In this document: piece after piece, positions 8,712 to 17,251 of the stretch | How positions within the stretch are numbered: position 1 is the first letter of the stretch | Layout of the letters: each line of letters starts with the position of its first letter | Assembly: GCA_002069605.1 (NCBI GenBank) | Contig: MWBQ01000066.1 | Span: 1-54,499, forward strand | Length of the DNA stretch: 54,499 bases | Direction: 5' to 3' | From: Candidatus Atribacteria bacterium ADurb.Bin276 | GTDB lineage: Bacteria; Atribacterota; Atribacteria; Atribacterales; Atribacteraceae | Notes under the pieces: generated by a model | Told to the model about the DNA's origin: nothing | The model's database searches: none | The model's input: only the letters and a program-made list of their open reading frames with translations | Program-made: the position numbers and the translations under genes

Positions 8712-9983
8712 ATGACTTCTCGAGAACGTTTAATAGCAGCAATGAATCATCAGCCAGTGGATCGGATACCTTTCGATCTTGGCAGTACGAGCATTACTGG
8801 AATTCATGTCAGTTGTCTTCATTCTTTGAAGGTATCTTTAGGTTTGATATCTCCGCGAGAACCAGTCAAGGTGATCAATCCTTTCCTCATGCTGGGGGAA
8901 GTTGATGAAGCACTTAGAAGACGACTCGATATTGATACCATTGACTTACCAACTTTAGGAAACTCTTTTGGTTTTGAAAATGTTAATTGGAAACCCTGGA
9001 AACTTTTTGATGGAACACCAGTTTTAGTTCCGGAAAAATTTAATACCGTCCCCGATATGAATGGCAACATTCTTCAATACCCAAAAGGTGATAAAAGCTA
9101 TCGACCTTCAGCTTGTATGCCCAACGGAGGTTTTTACCATGATCCTTTGATTCGAAAAAAAGAAGTTATAGAATCGGAGCTCACCGTAGAAAATCAAACG
9201 GAAGAATATACGATTCTTCAGGAAGAAAACCTGCGTTTTTATGAATCAGAAGCTGAACGCCTTTTTCGAGATACTCAATATGGGATAATCTTTCGAGGAG
9301 TGGCAGGGAGCAATTTGAGTGATATTGCTCATATACCTGGATGTGGTCTTCCCGATCCCAAAGGGATACGGGACTTTGAAGAATGGTACATTTCTCTATT
9401 AACCAGAAAAGAGTTTATCAAAGATGTCTTTGCCAGAATGACCGAAATTGCCTTAGAAAACTTAAAATTAGTTTTTCAGGCAGTTGGTAATAAAATTCAA
9501 GTCATTGTTATATCAGCAGCTGATTTTGGATCGCAAAATGGTCTATTTATTTCTCAAGATTTATACCGGGAACTGTTTAAACCTTTTCATCAAAGGGTTA
9601 ATGATTGGGTTCACCAACATACAACCTGGAAAACCTTTATTCATACTTGTGGTTCAATTTATCCTCTTCTTCCAGATCTTCATGAAGCTGGATTTGATAT
9701 TCTTAATCCGGTTCAAATTTCAGCGGCATGTATGGATCCGGTTCAATTAAAAGACCAATTTGGGAAATGGTTTACCTTTTGGGGTGGAGGAGTGAATACC
9801 CAGAAGACTTTACCTTTTGGGTCACCAGATGAAGTAAGGGAAGAGGTGAAATATCTTATCGAAGTATTCGGAAAAAATAGTGGTTTTGTTTGGAATGCCG
9901 TGCATAATATCCAAGCGAAAGTACCAGTCGAAAATTTAAAAGCATTGTTTGAAGCGATTCAAGAATACCGTGTGAGTTATTAG
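8712..9983 (+). CDS. Uroporphyrinogen decarboxylase/MtaA-family protein
   Basis: The 423-residue protein belongs to the UroD/MtaA/CmuA family: N-terminal TSRERLIAAMNHQPVDRIPFD, a central FRGVAGSNLSD segment, and FIHTCGSIYPLLPDL. The HxCG motif is the zinc site of MtaA-type methylcobamide:thiol methyltransferases. True HemE enzymes are shorter and lack this pattern, so haem synthesis is unlikely. A corrinoid-linked methyl transfer or an O-demethylation role is more plausible, but no corrinoid protein gene is adjacent. ATG 8712 is chosen because GAGGTG lies just upstream and the conserved family start matches; an ATG at 8643 gives an unlikely N-terminal extension. Confidence 0.8.
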   Translation: MTSRERLIAAMNHQPVDRIPFDLGSTSITGIHVSCLHSLKVSLGLISPREPVKVINPFLMLGEVDEALRRRLDIDTIDLPTLGNSFGFENVNWKPWKLFDGTPVLVPEKFNTVPDMNGNILQYPKGDKSYRPSACMPNGGFYHDPLIRKKEVIESELTVENQTEEYTILQEENLRFYESEAERLFRDTQYGIIFRGVAGSNLSDIAHIPGCGLPDPKGIRDFEEWYISLLTRKEFIKDVFARMTEIALENLKLVFQAVGNKIQVIVISAADFGSQNGLFISQDLYRELFKPFHQRVNDWVHQHTTWKTFIHTCGSIYPLLPDLHEAGFDILNPVQISAACMDPVQLKDQFGKWFTFWGGGVNTQKTLPFGSPDEVREEVKYLIEVFGKNSGFVWNAVHNIQAKVPVENLKALFEAIQEYRVSY

Positions 9984-10067
9984 ATAGATAGTTTTTTCCA
10001 TTTCAGGAGTGAAATTGATAGTATTTAAAAAAAATTATATGATTTTGGCTTATTGTGCATATTTTCC

Positions 10068-10095
10068 TTGACAAGAATCTCATTCAGGTGATAAT
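10068..10095 (+). promoter_or_regulatory. Sigma-70-type promoter of livK
   Basis: TTGACA at 10068-10073 is followed after 16 bases by GATAAT at 10090-10095, about 30 bases before the TTG start of the binding-protein gene. The -35 box is a consensus match and the placement is ideal. Confidence 0.7.
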
Positions 10096-10127
10096 TTTAT
10101 ACAAAATTAAAGAAGGGGGAAATTGCT

Positions 10128-11252
10128 TTGAAGAGATTAACATGGTTGGGAATATTTTTAGCAATTCTTTTATTAGTATCGGTTCCGGTTTTTGGTCAAG
10201 ATGCGGTTAAAATTGGAGCAAACTTGGAAATGACCGGTTCAGTCGCCGCTTATGGTCAAATGATCAATGAGGGCATTGAACTTATAAGGGATATTGTTGG
10301 AACCGAAGTATTAGGAAAACAAATCGAATATGTCTTGGTTGATAATAAAAGTGATAAGGTAGAAGCGGCTAATGCAGCTACCCGCTTAATCGACAAGGAA
10401 AAAGTTGTTGCGATTATCGGCCCAGCAATAAGTGGAAGTATGTTATCGGCCGGTCCAATTTGTGAAGAAAAAAAGGTGCCCCAGATTTCAGCGACCTCTA
10501 CCAATCCTTTGGTCACTCAGGATAAGAAATATTCTTTCCGGGCAACTTTTATCGATTCTTATCAAGGGTTAGCTGCCGCTCAGTATGCTTATGTGGATTT
10601 AGGTGCAAAATCTGTGGCAATTCTATCCGATATTGCCCAGGACTACTGTGTTGCTCTCGGGAACTTCTTCAAAGATGCCTATGAAAAATTAGGAGGAGAA
10701 GTTTTGACCGTTCAACATTGTAAATCTGGAGACCAGGATTTTTCAGCCCAGTTGACTACTATTATGAATTTGAATCCGGATGTGATTTATCTTCCAAACT
10801 ATTACACCGAAATTGCACTGATTTGCCGTCAAGCTCGTGATTTAGGATATGAAGGGAAAATGTTGGGTGGCGATGGTTCCGATGCTCCGGAATTAGTTGA
10901 TATTGGTGGTGATGCTGTTGAAGGGTTTTATTTCACCGCTCACGGTGATACCGAAAAAGCTTTAACCGAGATCGGCCAAAAATACTTCGATGCCTATCGG
11001 GCAAAATTTAATAAAGAACCCGGTGTTTTTGGAGCTTTAGCAGCTGATTGTTATATAATCATTCTTGATGCCATCAAACGAGCTAACTCATTTGAACCAG
11101 AAAAAGTAGCCGCAGCAATCGAAGACACCAAAGACTTAGAAGTAACTACTGGAAAAATAACCATTGAAAAAGGCGATGCTTTAAAACCGGTTGTAGTGAA
11201 GCAGGTTGAAGGTGGTAAAGCGAAGCTTCTTGGAACCATCGAAGTCAAATAA
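10128..11252 (+). CDS. livK: ABC transporter substrate-binding protein, branched-chain amino acid type
   Basis: The 374-residue periplasmic binding protein has a signal peptide (about residues 1-23, ending in VFGQD) and the type 1 fold of LivJ/LivK. Family stretches include GANLEMTGSVAAYGQ, the mid-protein AIIGPAISGS and DVIYLPNYYTE. It captures the substrate for the LivHMGF importer encoded next. The real ligand may be a branched-chain amino acid, another amino acid, amide or urea; the sequence alone does not decide. It uses a TTG start after AAGGGGGAAA. A consensus promoter lies upstream and a strong terminator downstream, an arrangement that raises binding-protein output above that of the membrane parts. 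Confidence 0.92.
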   Translation: MKRLTWLGIFLAILLLVSVPVFGQDAVKIGANLEMTGSVAAYGQMINEGIELIRDIVGTEVLGKQIEYVLVDNKSDKVEAANAATRLIDKEKVVAIIGPAISGSMLSAGPICEEKKVPQISATSTNPLVTQDKKYSFRATFIDSYQGLAAAQYAYVDLGAKSVAILSDIAQDYCVALGNFFKDAYEKLGGEVLTVQHCKSGDQDFSAQLTTIMNLNPDVIYLPNYYTEIALICRQARDLGYEGKMLGGDGSDAPELVDIGGDAVEGFYFTAHGDTEKALTEIGQKYFDAYRAKFNKEPGVFGALAADCYIIILDAIKRANSFEPEKVAAAIEDTKDLEVTTGKITIEKGDALKPVVVKQVEGGKAKLLGTIEVK

Positions 11253-11262
11253 AAATGGGAAT

Positions 11263-11300
11263 AAAAAGGGACAGGTCTTTCCTGTCCCTTTTTATTTTTT
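11263..11300 (+). terminator. Intrinsic terminator between livK and livH
   Basis: A 13-base perfect stem (AAAAAGGGACAGG / CCTGTCCCTTTTT) with a TCTTT loop is followed by a T-rich tail. Because livHMGF continues downstream, it probably acts as a partial terminator that sets the ratio of binding protein to permease. Confidence 0.85.
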
Positions 11301-11383
11301 AAAACCCTTTTTTTCTTTTTGTCTTTTGAGTAGAATATATCGGTATACTTTGATTCATTTTATTGAATGATGAGGATCTAAAA

Positions 11384-12277
11384 ATGAGTTTTACCCAATT
11401 TTTTCAGCAACTAATGAATGGATTTTCCCTTGGCAGTCTCTACGCCTTATTGGCAATCGGTTATACGCTGGTTTACGGCATCCTCAGTTTAATTAATTTT
11501 GCTCATAGCGATGTTTTTATGCTCGGAACTTACTTTGCTTTTTATATGATTGCCATATTTATGCTTCCCTGGTGGCTTTCAGTTATAATTAGTGTGGTAT
11601 TGTGCGCTATTGTTGGAATGACGATTGAGCGAGTAGCTTATCGTCCCCTTCGGTCAGCACCTCGTATTTCAGCCTTAATTACTGCCGTAGGAGTATCTTA
11701 TTTTTTGGAAAATTTAGGATTAGTGGTTTTAGGAGCCAGACCGAAAGGGTTTCCTCGCCCTGACCTTATGAAAAATGTCTATGTTATTGCCGGTGCAAAA
11801 ATTCAAGGGGTGAGTTTTTGGGTACCAATCATTAGTATCGGTATTTTAATGGTCTTACTTTATATTGTATATAAAACCAAAGTAGGAATGGCCATGCGGG
11901 CTGTAGCTAAAGATATGGAAACCACCCGACTTATGGGTGTGAATGTTGACCAGATCATTCTTTATACCTTCGCTCTCGGATCGGCATTAGCTGCTGCTGG
12001 AGGAGTCATGTGGGCTGCCAAATTTCCCCAGATCAATCCGTTGATGGGTATTTTCCCAGGGTGGAAAGCATTTACCGCTGCGGTGGTTGGTGGAATTGGA
12101 AATGTGGTAGGCGCTATGATCGGAGGATTTATTATCGGTCTTGCCGAAATACTCATAGCAGCTTTTTTCCCGAGCTTGACTGGGTATAAAGATGCCTTTG
12201 TTTTCGGCTTGTTAATTCTATTTTTAATCATTAAGCCAAACGGAATCATGGGCGAAACTCTAAAAGAAAAGGTGTGA
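11384..12277 (+). CDS. livH: Branched-chain amino acid type ABC permease LivH
   Basis: This is a 297-residue inner-membrane protein with about eight hydrophobic segments. The LivH-type opening NGFSLGSLYALLAIGYTLVYG and the loop RAVAKDMETTRLMGVNVDQI, the EAA-like contact to the ATPases, are clear. It forms the translocation channel with LivM. ATG 11384 is preferred because GAGGAT lies 8 bases upstream; a TTG seven codons earlier lacks an RBS. It follows the livK terminator and starts the livHMGF block, with 12 bases before livM. Confidence 0.93.
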   Translation: MSFTQFFQQLMNGFSLGSLYALLAIGYTLVYGILSLINFAHSDVFMLGTYFAFYMIAIFMLPWWLSVIISVVLCAIVGMTIERVAYRPLRSAPRISALITAVGVSYFLENLGLVVLGARPKGFPRPDLMKNVYVIAGAKIQGVSFWVPIISIGILMVLLYIVYKTKVGMAMRAVAKDMETTRLMGVNVDQIILYTFALGSALAAAGGVMWAAKFPQINPLMGIFPGWKAFTAAVVGGIGNVVGAMIGGFIIGLAEILIAAFFPSLTGYKDAFVFGLLILFLIIKPNGIMGETLKEKV

Positions 12278-12289
12278 TTTGGGAAAAAA

Positions 12290-13345
12290 ATGGGGAAAAG
12301 AGATTATATACTAACAGCAATACTCTTTGTCATCTTATTGTTTGGCTTATGGTTAGCCCAAAAATACCTGAATGCCTATATGATAAGAATATTAAATACT
12401 GCTTTTATCTATGTTATTGCTGCTGTTGCTTATAATTTAATCAACGGAATAGCTGGCCAATTTTCCTTGGGTCCGAACGGATTTATGGCTTTAGGTGGGT
12501 ATACCGTTGCCCTGTTAATGTTACCGGTTTATCAAAAAATACAGGTTTATTTTTTAACCCCTTTAATTTGGCCTTTTAGTGTGATAACTTTTCCATCCTA
12601 TCTCTTCATTCTTTCTTTAGTCCTTGGTGGTTTGGTTGCAGCTGGTGGAGCTTTTCTCATCGGTTTTCCCACCCTCCGATTAAGGGGAGATTATTTGGCA
12701 ATTGCTTCCTTTGGCTTCAGTGAGATCATTTTTGTTTTAGCGAATAATTTTATCCCCTTAACCAACGGCGCTTTGGGCATTAAAGGTCTTCCGCAATATA
12801 CCAATTTATGGTGGACGGGTGGATTGGCATTTCTCACAGTTTTTCTGATTCGGAATCTGGTGAATTCCAGTTTTGGGAGAGCTTTAAAAGCAATTCGGGA
12901 GGATGAAATAGCTGCCCAGACCATGGGCATCAATCCTTTTCGAATGAAGCTATTAGCCTTTGCCATAAGCGGTTTTTTTGCTGGTGTGGCTGGGGGTCTT
13001 TTTGTTACTTTAATAAGCACTGTTTCACCGACATTGTTCACTTTTGCAATGACCTTTAATTTGCTAATTATTATTGTATTAGGGGGTTTGGGGAGTATTA
13101 CTGGTTCAGTGGTTACTGCTTTTATTTTTGCCTTTCTTCAAGAAATACTTCGAGAAGTTGAAGCTCCTCATACCATAGGTTCTTTTACCATTCCTGGCAT
13201 CCCTGGAATGCGAATGGTGGTTTTTTCTGCATTGTTGGTTGTTTTGATGATATTTTATCGACGGGGGCTATTTGGAACCAAAGAATTATCGTGGGATCTG
13301 GTTTTTAGATTATTTAAGAAAAAGGAACCACAAGATGAACAATAA
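12290..13345 (+). CDS. livM: Branched-chain amino acid type ABC permease LivM
   Basis: The 351-residue polytopic membrane protein pairs with LivH. Recognisable features are NGIAGQFSLGPNGFMALGGYT near residue 55, FPTLRLRGDYLAIASFGFSEI in the middle and the EAA-type loop RALKAIREDEIAAQTMGINPFRMK. About ten membrane segments are visible. The gene ends 11 bases inside livG, which suggests translational coupling. The RBS (TTGGGAA) is weak, which also fits coupled translation from livH. Confidence 0.93.
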   Translation: MGKRDYILTAILFVILLFGLWLAQKYLNAYMIRILNTAFIYVIAAVAYNLINGIAGQFSLGPNGFMALGGYTVALLMLPVYQKIQVYFLTPLIWPFSVITFPSYLFILSLVLGGLVAAGGAFLIGFPTLRLRGDYLAIASFGFSEIIFVLANNFIPLTNGALGIKGLPQYTNLWWTGGLAFLTVFLIRNLVNSSFGRALKAIREDEIAAQTMGINPFRMKLLAFAISGFFAGVAGGLFVTLISTVSPTLFTFAMTFNLLIIIVLGGLGSITGSVVTAFIFAFLQEILREVEAPHTIGSFTIPGIPGMRMVVFSALLVVLMIFYRRGLFGTKELSWDLVFRLFKKKEPQDEQ

Positions 13346-14114
13346 GATAGATACAATTCTCTCTTTAAATGGTTTAACGATGATTTTTGGTGGATTAATT
13401 GCTGTTAATGATTTTAATTTTCAACTTCAAGACGGAGATTTAGCCGGATTAATTGGTCCCAATGGAGCTGGAAAAACAACAATATTTAATATGATAACTG
13501 GCCAATATGTTCCTACTAAAGGGAAAGTCGTTTTTATAAATCAAGAGCTCAACGAACTTCCTCCCCATACTATCACTTCTCTCGGTATAGCCAGAACTTT
13601 CCAAAATATTCGTTTATTTGGCAACTTATCAGTGCTCGATAATGTTTTGGTATCTTTCCAAAAAGAACTAAAGAAAACCTTTTTCAGTGCCATGTGGGAA
13701 ACCCCTGGATATATTCGTCAGGAAAAAGTCATGAGAGCAGAAGGAGAACAACTGTTAGAAGCAGTTGGTTTGCTTGGAATGGCGGGAGAGGAAGCCAAAA
13801 ATTTGCCCTATGGACAGCAAAGAAGGTTGGAAATAGCCCGAGCCTTGGCCACTCATCCGAAACTTCTTTTATTAGATGAACCAGCAGCAGGAATGAATCC
13901 TCATGAAACCATGGACCTCATGAGTTTTATCCAGAGAATCCGCAAGGAGTTTAATTTAACCATTCTTCTTATCGAACACGATATGAAAGTTGTTATGGGG
14001 ATCTGTGAAAGAGTAGCGGTAATGGATTTTGGAATCAAAATTGCCGAGGGAACACCAAATGAAATTCGTAATAATCCAAAAGTAATTGAAGCCTACTTGG
14101 GAGTGGAAGGATAA
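13335..14114 (+). CDS. livG: Branched-chain amino acid type ABC ATPase LivG
   Basis: The 259-residue ABC ATPase has Walker A GPNGAGKTT, signature LPYGQQRRLEIARAL and Walker B LLLLDEPAAGMNP, with the LivG-specific ARTFQNIRLFG. It powers uptake through LivHM. ATG 13335 follows AAAGGAACC and overlaps livM by 11 bases. An apparent extension of 21 codons into livM is only an out-of-frame read-through and not part of the protein. The gene abuts livF by one shared base (TAATG). Confidence 0.94.
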   Translation: MNNKIDTILSLNGLTMIFGGLIAVNDFNFQLQDGDLAGLIGPNGAGKTTIFNMITGQYVPTKGKVVFINQELNELPPHTITSLGIARTFQNIRLFGNLSVLDNVLVSFQKELKKTFFSAMWETPGYIRQEKVMRAEGEQLLEAVGLLGMAGEEAKNLPYGQQRRLEIARALATHPKLLLLDEPAAGMNPHETMDLMSFIQRIRKEFNLTILLIEHDMKVVMGICERVAVMDFGIKIAEGTPNEIRNNPKVIEAYLGVEG

Positions 14115-14839
14115 TGAACGCTGAGCAACCATTATTAATGATAGATAGCCTCCATGTTTATTACGGCGGGATTCATGCCTTAAAAGGGATATCCTTAGAG
14201 GTTTATAAAAACAAGATTGTTTCTTTAATTGGTGCGAATGGAGCCGGAAAGAGCACAACACTGAGAACCATTTCTGGATTAGTTCGCTCGAAGACAGGAA
14301 CTATCAAATTAAAAAATAGCTTAATTGGCGAGTTACCCACCCACCGAATTGTCGAAATGGGAATTGCAATGGTCCCCGAAGGAAGAAAAATTTTCCCGAA
14401 CCTTACCGTTATGGAGAACCTCATTCTTGGGTGTTATACCAGAAAAGATATGGTTCAAATTAAAAATGATATGGATTGGATTTTTTCCATCTTTCCTCGA
14501 TTGAAAGAAAGAACCTGGCAAAAGGGTGGAACCCTGAGTGGCGGGGAACAGCAGATGTTAGCAGTTGGTCGGGCTCTCATGTCTCGACCTCAATTGCTGA
14601 TGATGGATGAACCGTCATTAGGGCTTGCACCACTCTTAGTGAAAGAAATATTTCATATCATAAAAAAAATTAATCAGGAAGGAACCACCATCTTGCTCAT
14701 TGAACAGAATGCTCGGGCTGCTTTGGAAATATCTGATTTTGCCTATGTTATGGAAACTGGTAAAATTACCATCAGTGGAGAAGGAAAAGGCTTACTATAT
14801 GATGAAAAGGTCAGAAAGGCTTATTTAGGCGAAGATTAG
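14114..14839 (+). CDS. livF: Branched-chain amino acid type ABC ATPase LivF
   Basis: The 241-residue ABC ATPase has Walker A GANGAGKST, signature LSGGEQQMLAVGRAL and Walker B LLMMDEPSLGLAP, with the LivF-typical MVPEGRKIFPNLTV. It is the second nucleotide-binding subunit of the importer. Its start codon shares one base with the livG stop. It is the last gene of the transporter operon; no clear terminator follows. Confidence 0.94.
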   Translation: MNAEQPLLMIDSLHVYYGGIHALKGISLEVYKNKIVSLIGANGAGKSTTLRTISGLVRSKTGTIKLKNSLIGELPTHRIVEMGIAMVPEGRKIFPNLTVMENLILGCYTRKDMVQIKNDMDWIFSIFPRLKERTWQKGGTLSGGEQQMLAVGRALMSRPQLLMMDEPSLGLAPLLVKEIFHIIKKINQEGTTILLIEQNARAALEISDFAYVMETGKITISGEGKGLLYDEKVRKAYLGED

Positions 14840-14926
14840 GGATGGAATCTTATATCATATATCACTTTACTACCTTAATGATTAATTCTAAAGATATCAA
14901 TTTTATGGATAGAGGAGAGAATCAAC

Positions 14927-15130
14927 TTGGCCAGTCGTGATTATTTTGACAAAAGAAAGTTGGTACTTGGCGAGATTTCATTAGATGAACGCATTGATCA
15001 ATGGGTATGGATACTAGATAAAAGAATTATTAAGCGTTTTGTTACTTTAAAGGAACGGGAAACCCTGGTTCAGGGGCTGATTTGTCAGAAATGTGGGGCA
15101 AAATGTAAAGGTTATTGCGATGTATCCTGA
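14927..15130 (+). CDS. Small protein with C-terminal zinc-ribbon half
   Basis: I do not recognise this 67-residue protein. It is charged and ends in ICQKCGAKCKGYCDVS, four cysteines spaced CxxCxxxCxxxC, which suggests a zinc or iron-sulfur knuckle. The TTG start is supported by AGGAGAG 7 or so bases upstream. It lies 87 bases after livF on the same strand and is convergent with larC, so it may be transcribed with the transporter, but nothing in it points to transport. Confidence 0.55.
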   Translation: MASRDYFDKRKLVLGEISLDERIDQWVWILDKRIIKRFVTLKERETLVQGLICQKCGAKCKGYCDVS

Positions 15131-15143
15131 TTGATCAATATTT

Positions 15144-16355
15144 TTAAAAGGCCAGCTTGTTTAGTTCAATTCTTTCTGTTGCCGTCTGGTGAACGGAACG
15201 AATCACGTCAAGAAGTGGGATTTGGAATTTTTGAGCAATGGTTTTACATTCTTCGTATTCCGGGGTTATCCTAAAACCCTTTTGATGTTTGGCTATTTTT
15301 ACCCGAACTTTCCCCCAAACCGTTTCTACGAACCGGTCTTCGCGAGCAAGGAATACCTTTTTAAATTGAAACTCTCGAAATCCCAAAGTAGTCGTTTCTT
15401 GAAAAAGAATATTTTTAACTCTCTCAAATAAGTCGGGTTGGATGATAACCGACAATTTAATAGCCGGACGTTGTTTTTTCATGAAAATTGGAGTAGTAAA
15501 GACATCCAGCGCACCGATTTCAAAAAGTTTATCACTCACATATTCAATGATTTGAGGTGACATATCGTCGAGATTGGTTTCGATTAGAATATTCTCTTCG
15601 GTTCGTTCATTTTCAGACAAACGTCCTAAAAAAAGCCGAAGGGTATTCGGGATTTCAAAATCATGGGATCCTGCTCCATAACCAATTTTTTCTATGACCA
15701 TATGAGGAAGAGTTCCAAATTCGTTGGTTATGCCTGCGATTATAGCCGCCCCAGTTGGTGTGGTAAGTTCGTGTGGAATATGTCCTGATTTTATGGGTAC
15801 ACCTTTTAACAACTCAACTGTAGCAGGAGCTGGAATAGGTAACTTACCATGGGCAGTTTCGATAAAACCAAAGCCGGTAGGAATGGTTGAGGCAAAAACC
15901 TTTTTTATGTGAAAATAATTGAGTCCAATTATTGCGCCGGTAATATCGATTATAGTGTCTAGTCCTCCGACTTCGTGAAGGAAAACCTCTTCAGGTTTTT
16001 GCCCATGAATACTCCCTTCTGCCTGAGCAATCTTCCATAGCAGGGATATACTTTTTTCTTTAATAGAAGAGGAGAGATCGGATTCTTGTAGGATACGAAC
16101 CAACTCTTTAGCTGGTCGATGATGATGGTGGTGGTCTGGGTGATGAGTATGATGATGGTGTTCTTCGGGATCGGTAATTATAACTTGGGTTGCTTGAATA
16201 GCTCTCTTGGTGACTTTTTCAGCTTGAATAAGAAAAGGAATTTTTAATTTGGTGAGTTCTTCTTGAAGCAAGTCAATGGGTAAACCCAAATCTACCAAAC
16301 CACCTAAAAACATATCACCACTAATGCCAGAAAAACAGTCACAATAAAGAATCAT
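15144..16355 (-). CDS. larC: Nickel-pincer cofactor biosynthesis protein LarC
   Basis: The 403-residue protein is full-length LarC, the CTP-dependent enzyme that inserts nickel into pyridinium-3,5-bisthiocarboxylic acid mononucleotide to make the cofactor of lactate racemase and related enzymes. The opening YCDCFSGISGDMFLGGL is diagnostic, and a His-rich stretch at about residues 66-80 is the expected nickel-binding run. LarC1 and LarC2 are in one continuous frame here, unlike the frameshifted Lactobacillus gene. It starts 3 bases after larB. LarE and LarA are not in this window. Confidence 0.93.
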   Translation of the reverse strand: MILYCDCFSGISGDMFLGGLVDLGLPIDLLQEELTKLKIPFLIQAEKVTKRAIQATQVIITDPEEHHHHTHHPDHHHHHRPAKELVRILQESDLSSSIKEKSISLLWKIAQAEGSIHGQKPEEVFLHEVGGLDTIIDITGAIIGLNYFHIKKVFASTIPTGFGFIETAHGKLPIPAPATVELLKGVPIKSGHIPHELTTPTGAAIIAGITNEFGTLPHMVIEKIGYGAGSHDFEIPNTLRLFLGRLSENERTEENILIETNLDDMSPQIIEYVSDKLFEIGALDVFTTPIFMKKQRPAIKLSVIIQPDLFERVKNILFQETTTLGFREFQFKKVFLAREDRFVETVWGKVRVKIAKHQKGFRITPEYEECKTIAQKFQIPLLDVIRSVHQTATERIELNKLAF

Positions 16356-16358
16356 GGT

Positions 16359-17129
16359 TTATTTTTCTCCTTCAGCAAGTTGATTAATAAGATGAGCCAG
16401 GTACCCGGCACCGAATCCATTATCAATATTAACCGTGGCAATACCAGGTGAGCACGAGTTCAACATGGTTAATAAAGCCGAGAGACCTTGAAAGTGAGCT
16501 CCATAGCCAACACTGGTGGGCACTGCAATCACTGGTCGTCCGACCATACCGGAAACGACCCCCGGTAAAGCACCTTCCATGCCGGCTACTGCTACGATAA
16601 CGTTGGATTGCCAAAGTTGATCGAGATGAGAAAAAAGACGGTGAATCCCAGCGATCCCAATGTCATAAATCCGGTTTATATAACTCCCCGCAATTTCGGC
16701 GGTTACGGCAGCTTCCTCGGCTATTGGAAGATCGGCGGTTCCGGCGCTGATTATTGTAACGCACCCTTTTTTTTCGACCGGTTTTCGTTCTAAGACCAAA
16801 AGGTGAGCGGTTGGATGATATAGAATATCCGGTATTTCTTTCTGTACGGCCAAAAAATGATCGGGTTGAGCTCTGGTGGCTAATAAATTTGGATATTGTT
16901 CACTCATTTTCTTCAGGATAGTTAAAATTTGATCTTGGGTTTTTCCCTGACAAAAAACTACCTCAGGGAATCCTTTCCTTAATGCTCTATGATGATCAAT
17001 TTTTACAAAGTCGAGGTCTTCATAGAGAAGCTGACGTAATTGTTTTTCGGCTTCTTGTGGGGTAATTTTTTGGTTCCAGAGATCTTCTAAGGTATGAAAA
17101 AAAACCGAGATAACCATCACCCTCTTCAC
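16359..17129 (-). CDS. larB: Nickel-pincer cofactor biosynthesis protein LarB (P2CMN synthase)
   Basis: LarB carboxylates and hydrolyses nicotinic acid adenine dinucleotide to pyridinium-3,5-biscarboxylic acid mononucleotide, the first step of the nickel-pincer pathway. The family segments YEDLDFVKIDHHRALRKGFPEVVFCQGKT and the PurE-like TAGTADLPIAEEAAVTAE and VGYGAHFQG are all present in 256 residues. The start is uncertain: GTG 17129, or ATG 17117, which has AGAGGG very close upstream. The extended -10 box at 17147-17155 supports a start in this area. It is the first gene of larB-larC. Confidence 0.92.
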   Translation of the reverse strand: MKRVMVISVFFHTLEDLWNQKITPQEAEKQLRQLLYEDLDFVKIDHHRALRKGFPEVVFCQGKTQDQILTILKKMSEQYPNLLATRAQPDHFLAVQKEIPDILYHPTAHLLVLERKPVEKKGCVTIISAGTADLPIAEEAAVTAEIAGSYINRIYDIGIAGIHRLFSHLDQLWQSNVIVAVAGMEGALPGVVSGMVGRPVIAVPTSVGYGAHFQGLSALLTMLNSCSPGIATVNIDNGFGAGYLAHLINQLAEGEK

Positions 17130-17146
17130 GCATCAAATTGTTTTAT

Positions 17147-17155
17147 ATTATATCA
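17147..17155 (-). promoter_or_regulatory. Extended -10 promoter element of larBC
   Basis: On the minus strand the sequence TGATATAAT (TGN plus a perfect -10) lies about 20-35 bases before the larB start candidates. No good -35 is needed for extended -10 promoters and none is seen. Confidence 0.5.
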
Positions 17156-17251
17156 TTCCTGGACACCTTACTTAATAAAAGAAAATTGGAAAAACAGTAG
17201 GATAAATGAGGTAATGCATGTTAGAATACAAGAAAAACGGAGGAGATGTTT

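Noticed and set aside
9484-9750. Plus-strand frame of 88 residues inside the UroD-family gene
   Set aside because: It is a shadow in another frame of a well-supported gene, with no start signal of its own.
10068-10090. HAIR-like word at the livK promoter (CTTGA then TTCAG at 11 bases)
   Set aside because: Only one half-site matches and the CTTGA simply arises from the TTGACA box, so it is not evidence for HspR control.
11253-11383. Possible small RNA in the livK-livH gap
   Set aside because: The only clear structure is the terminator hairpin. No independent promoter with good boxes was found.
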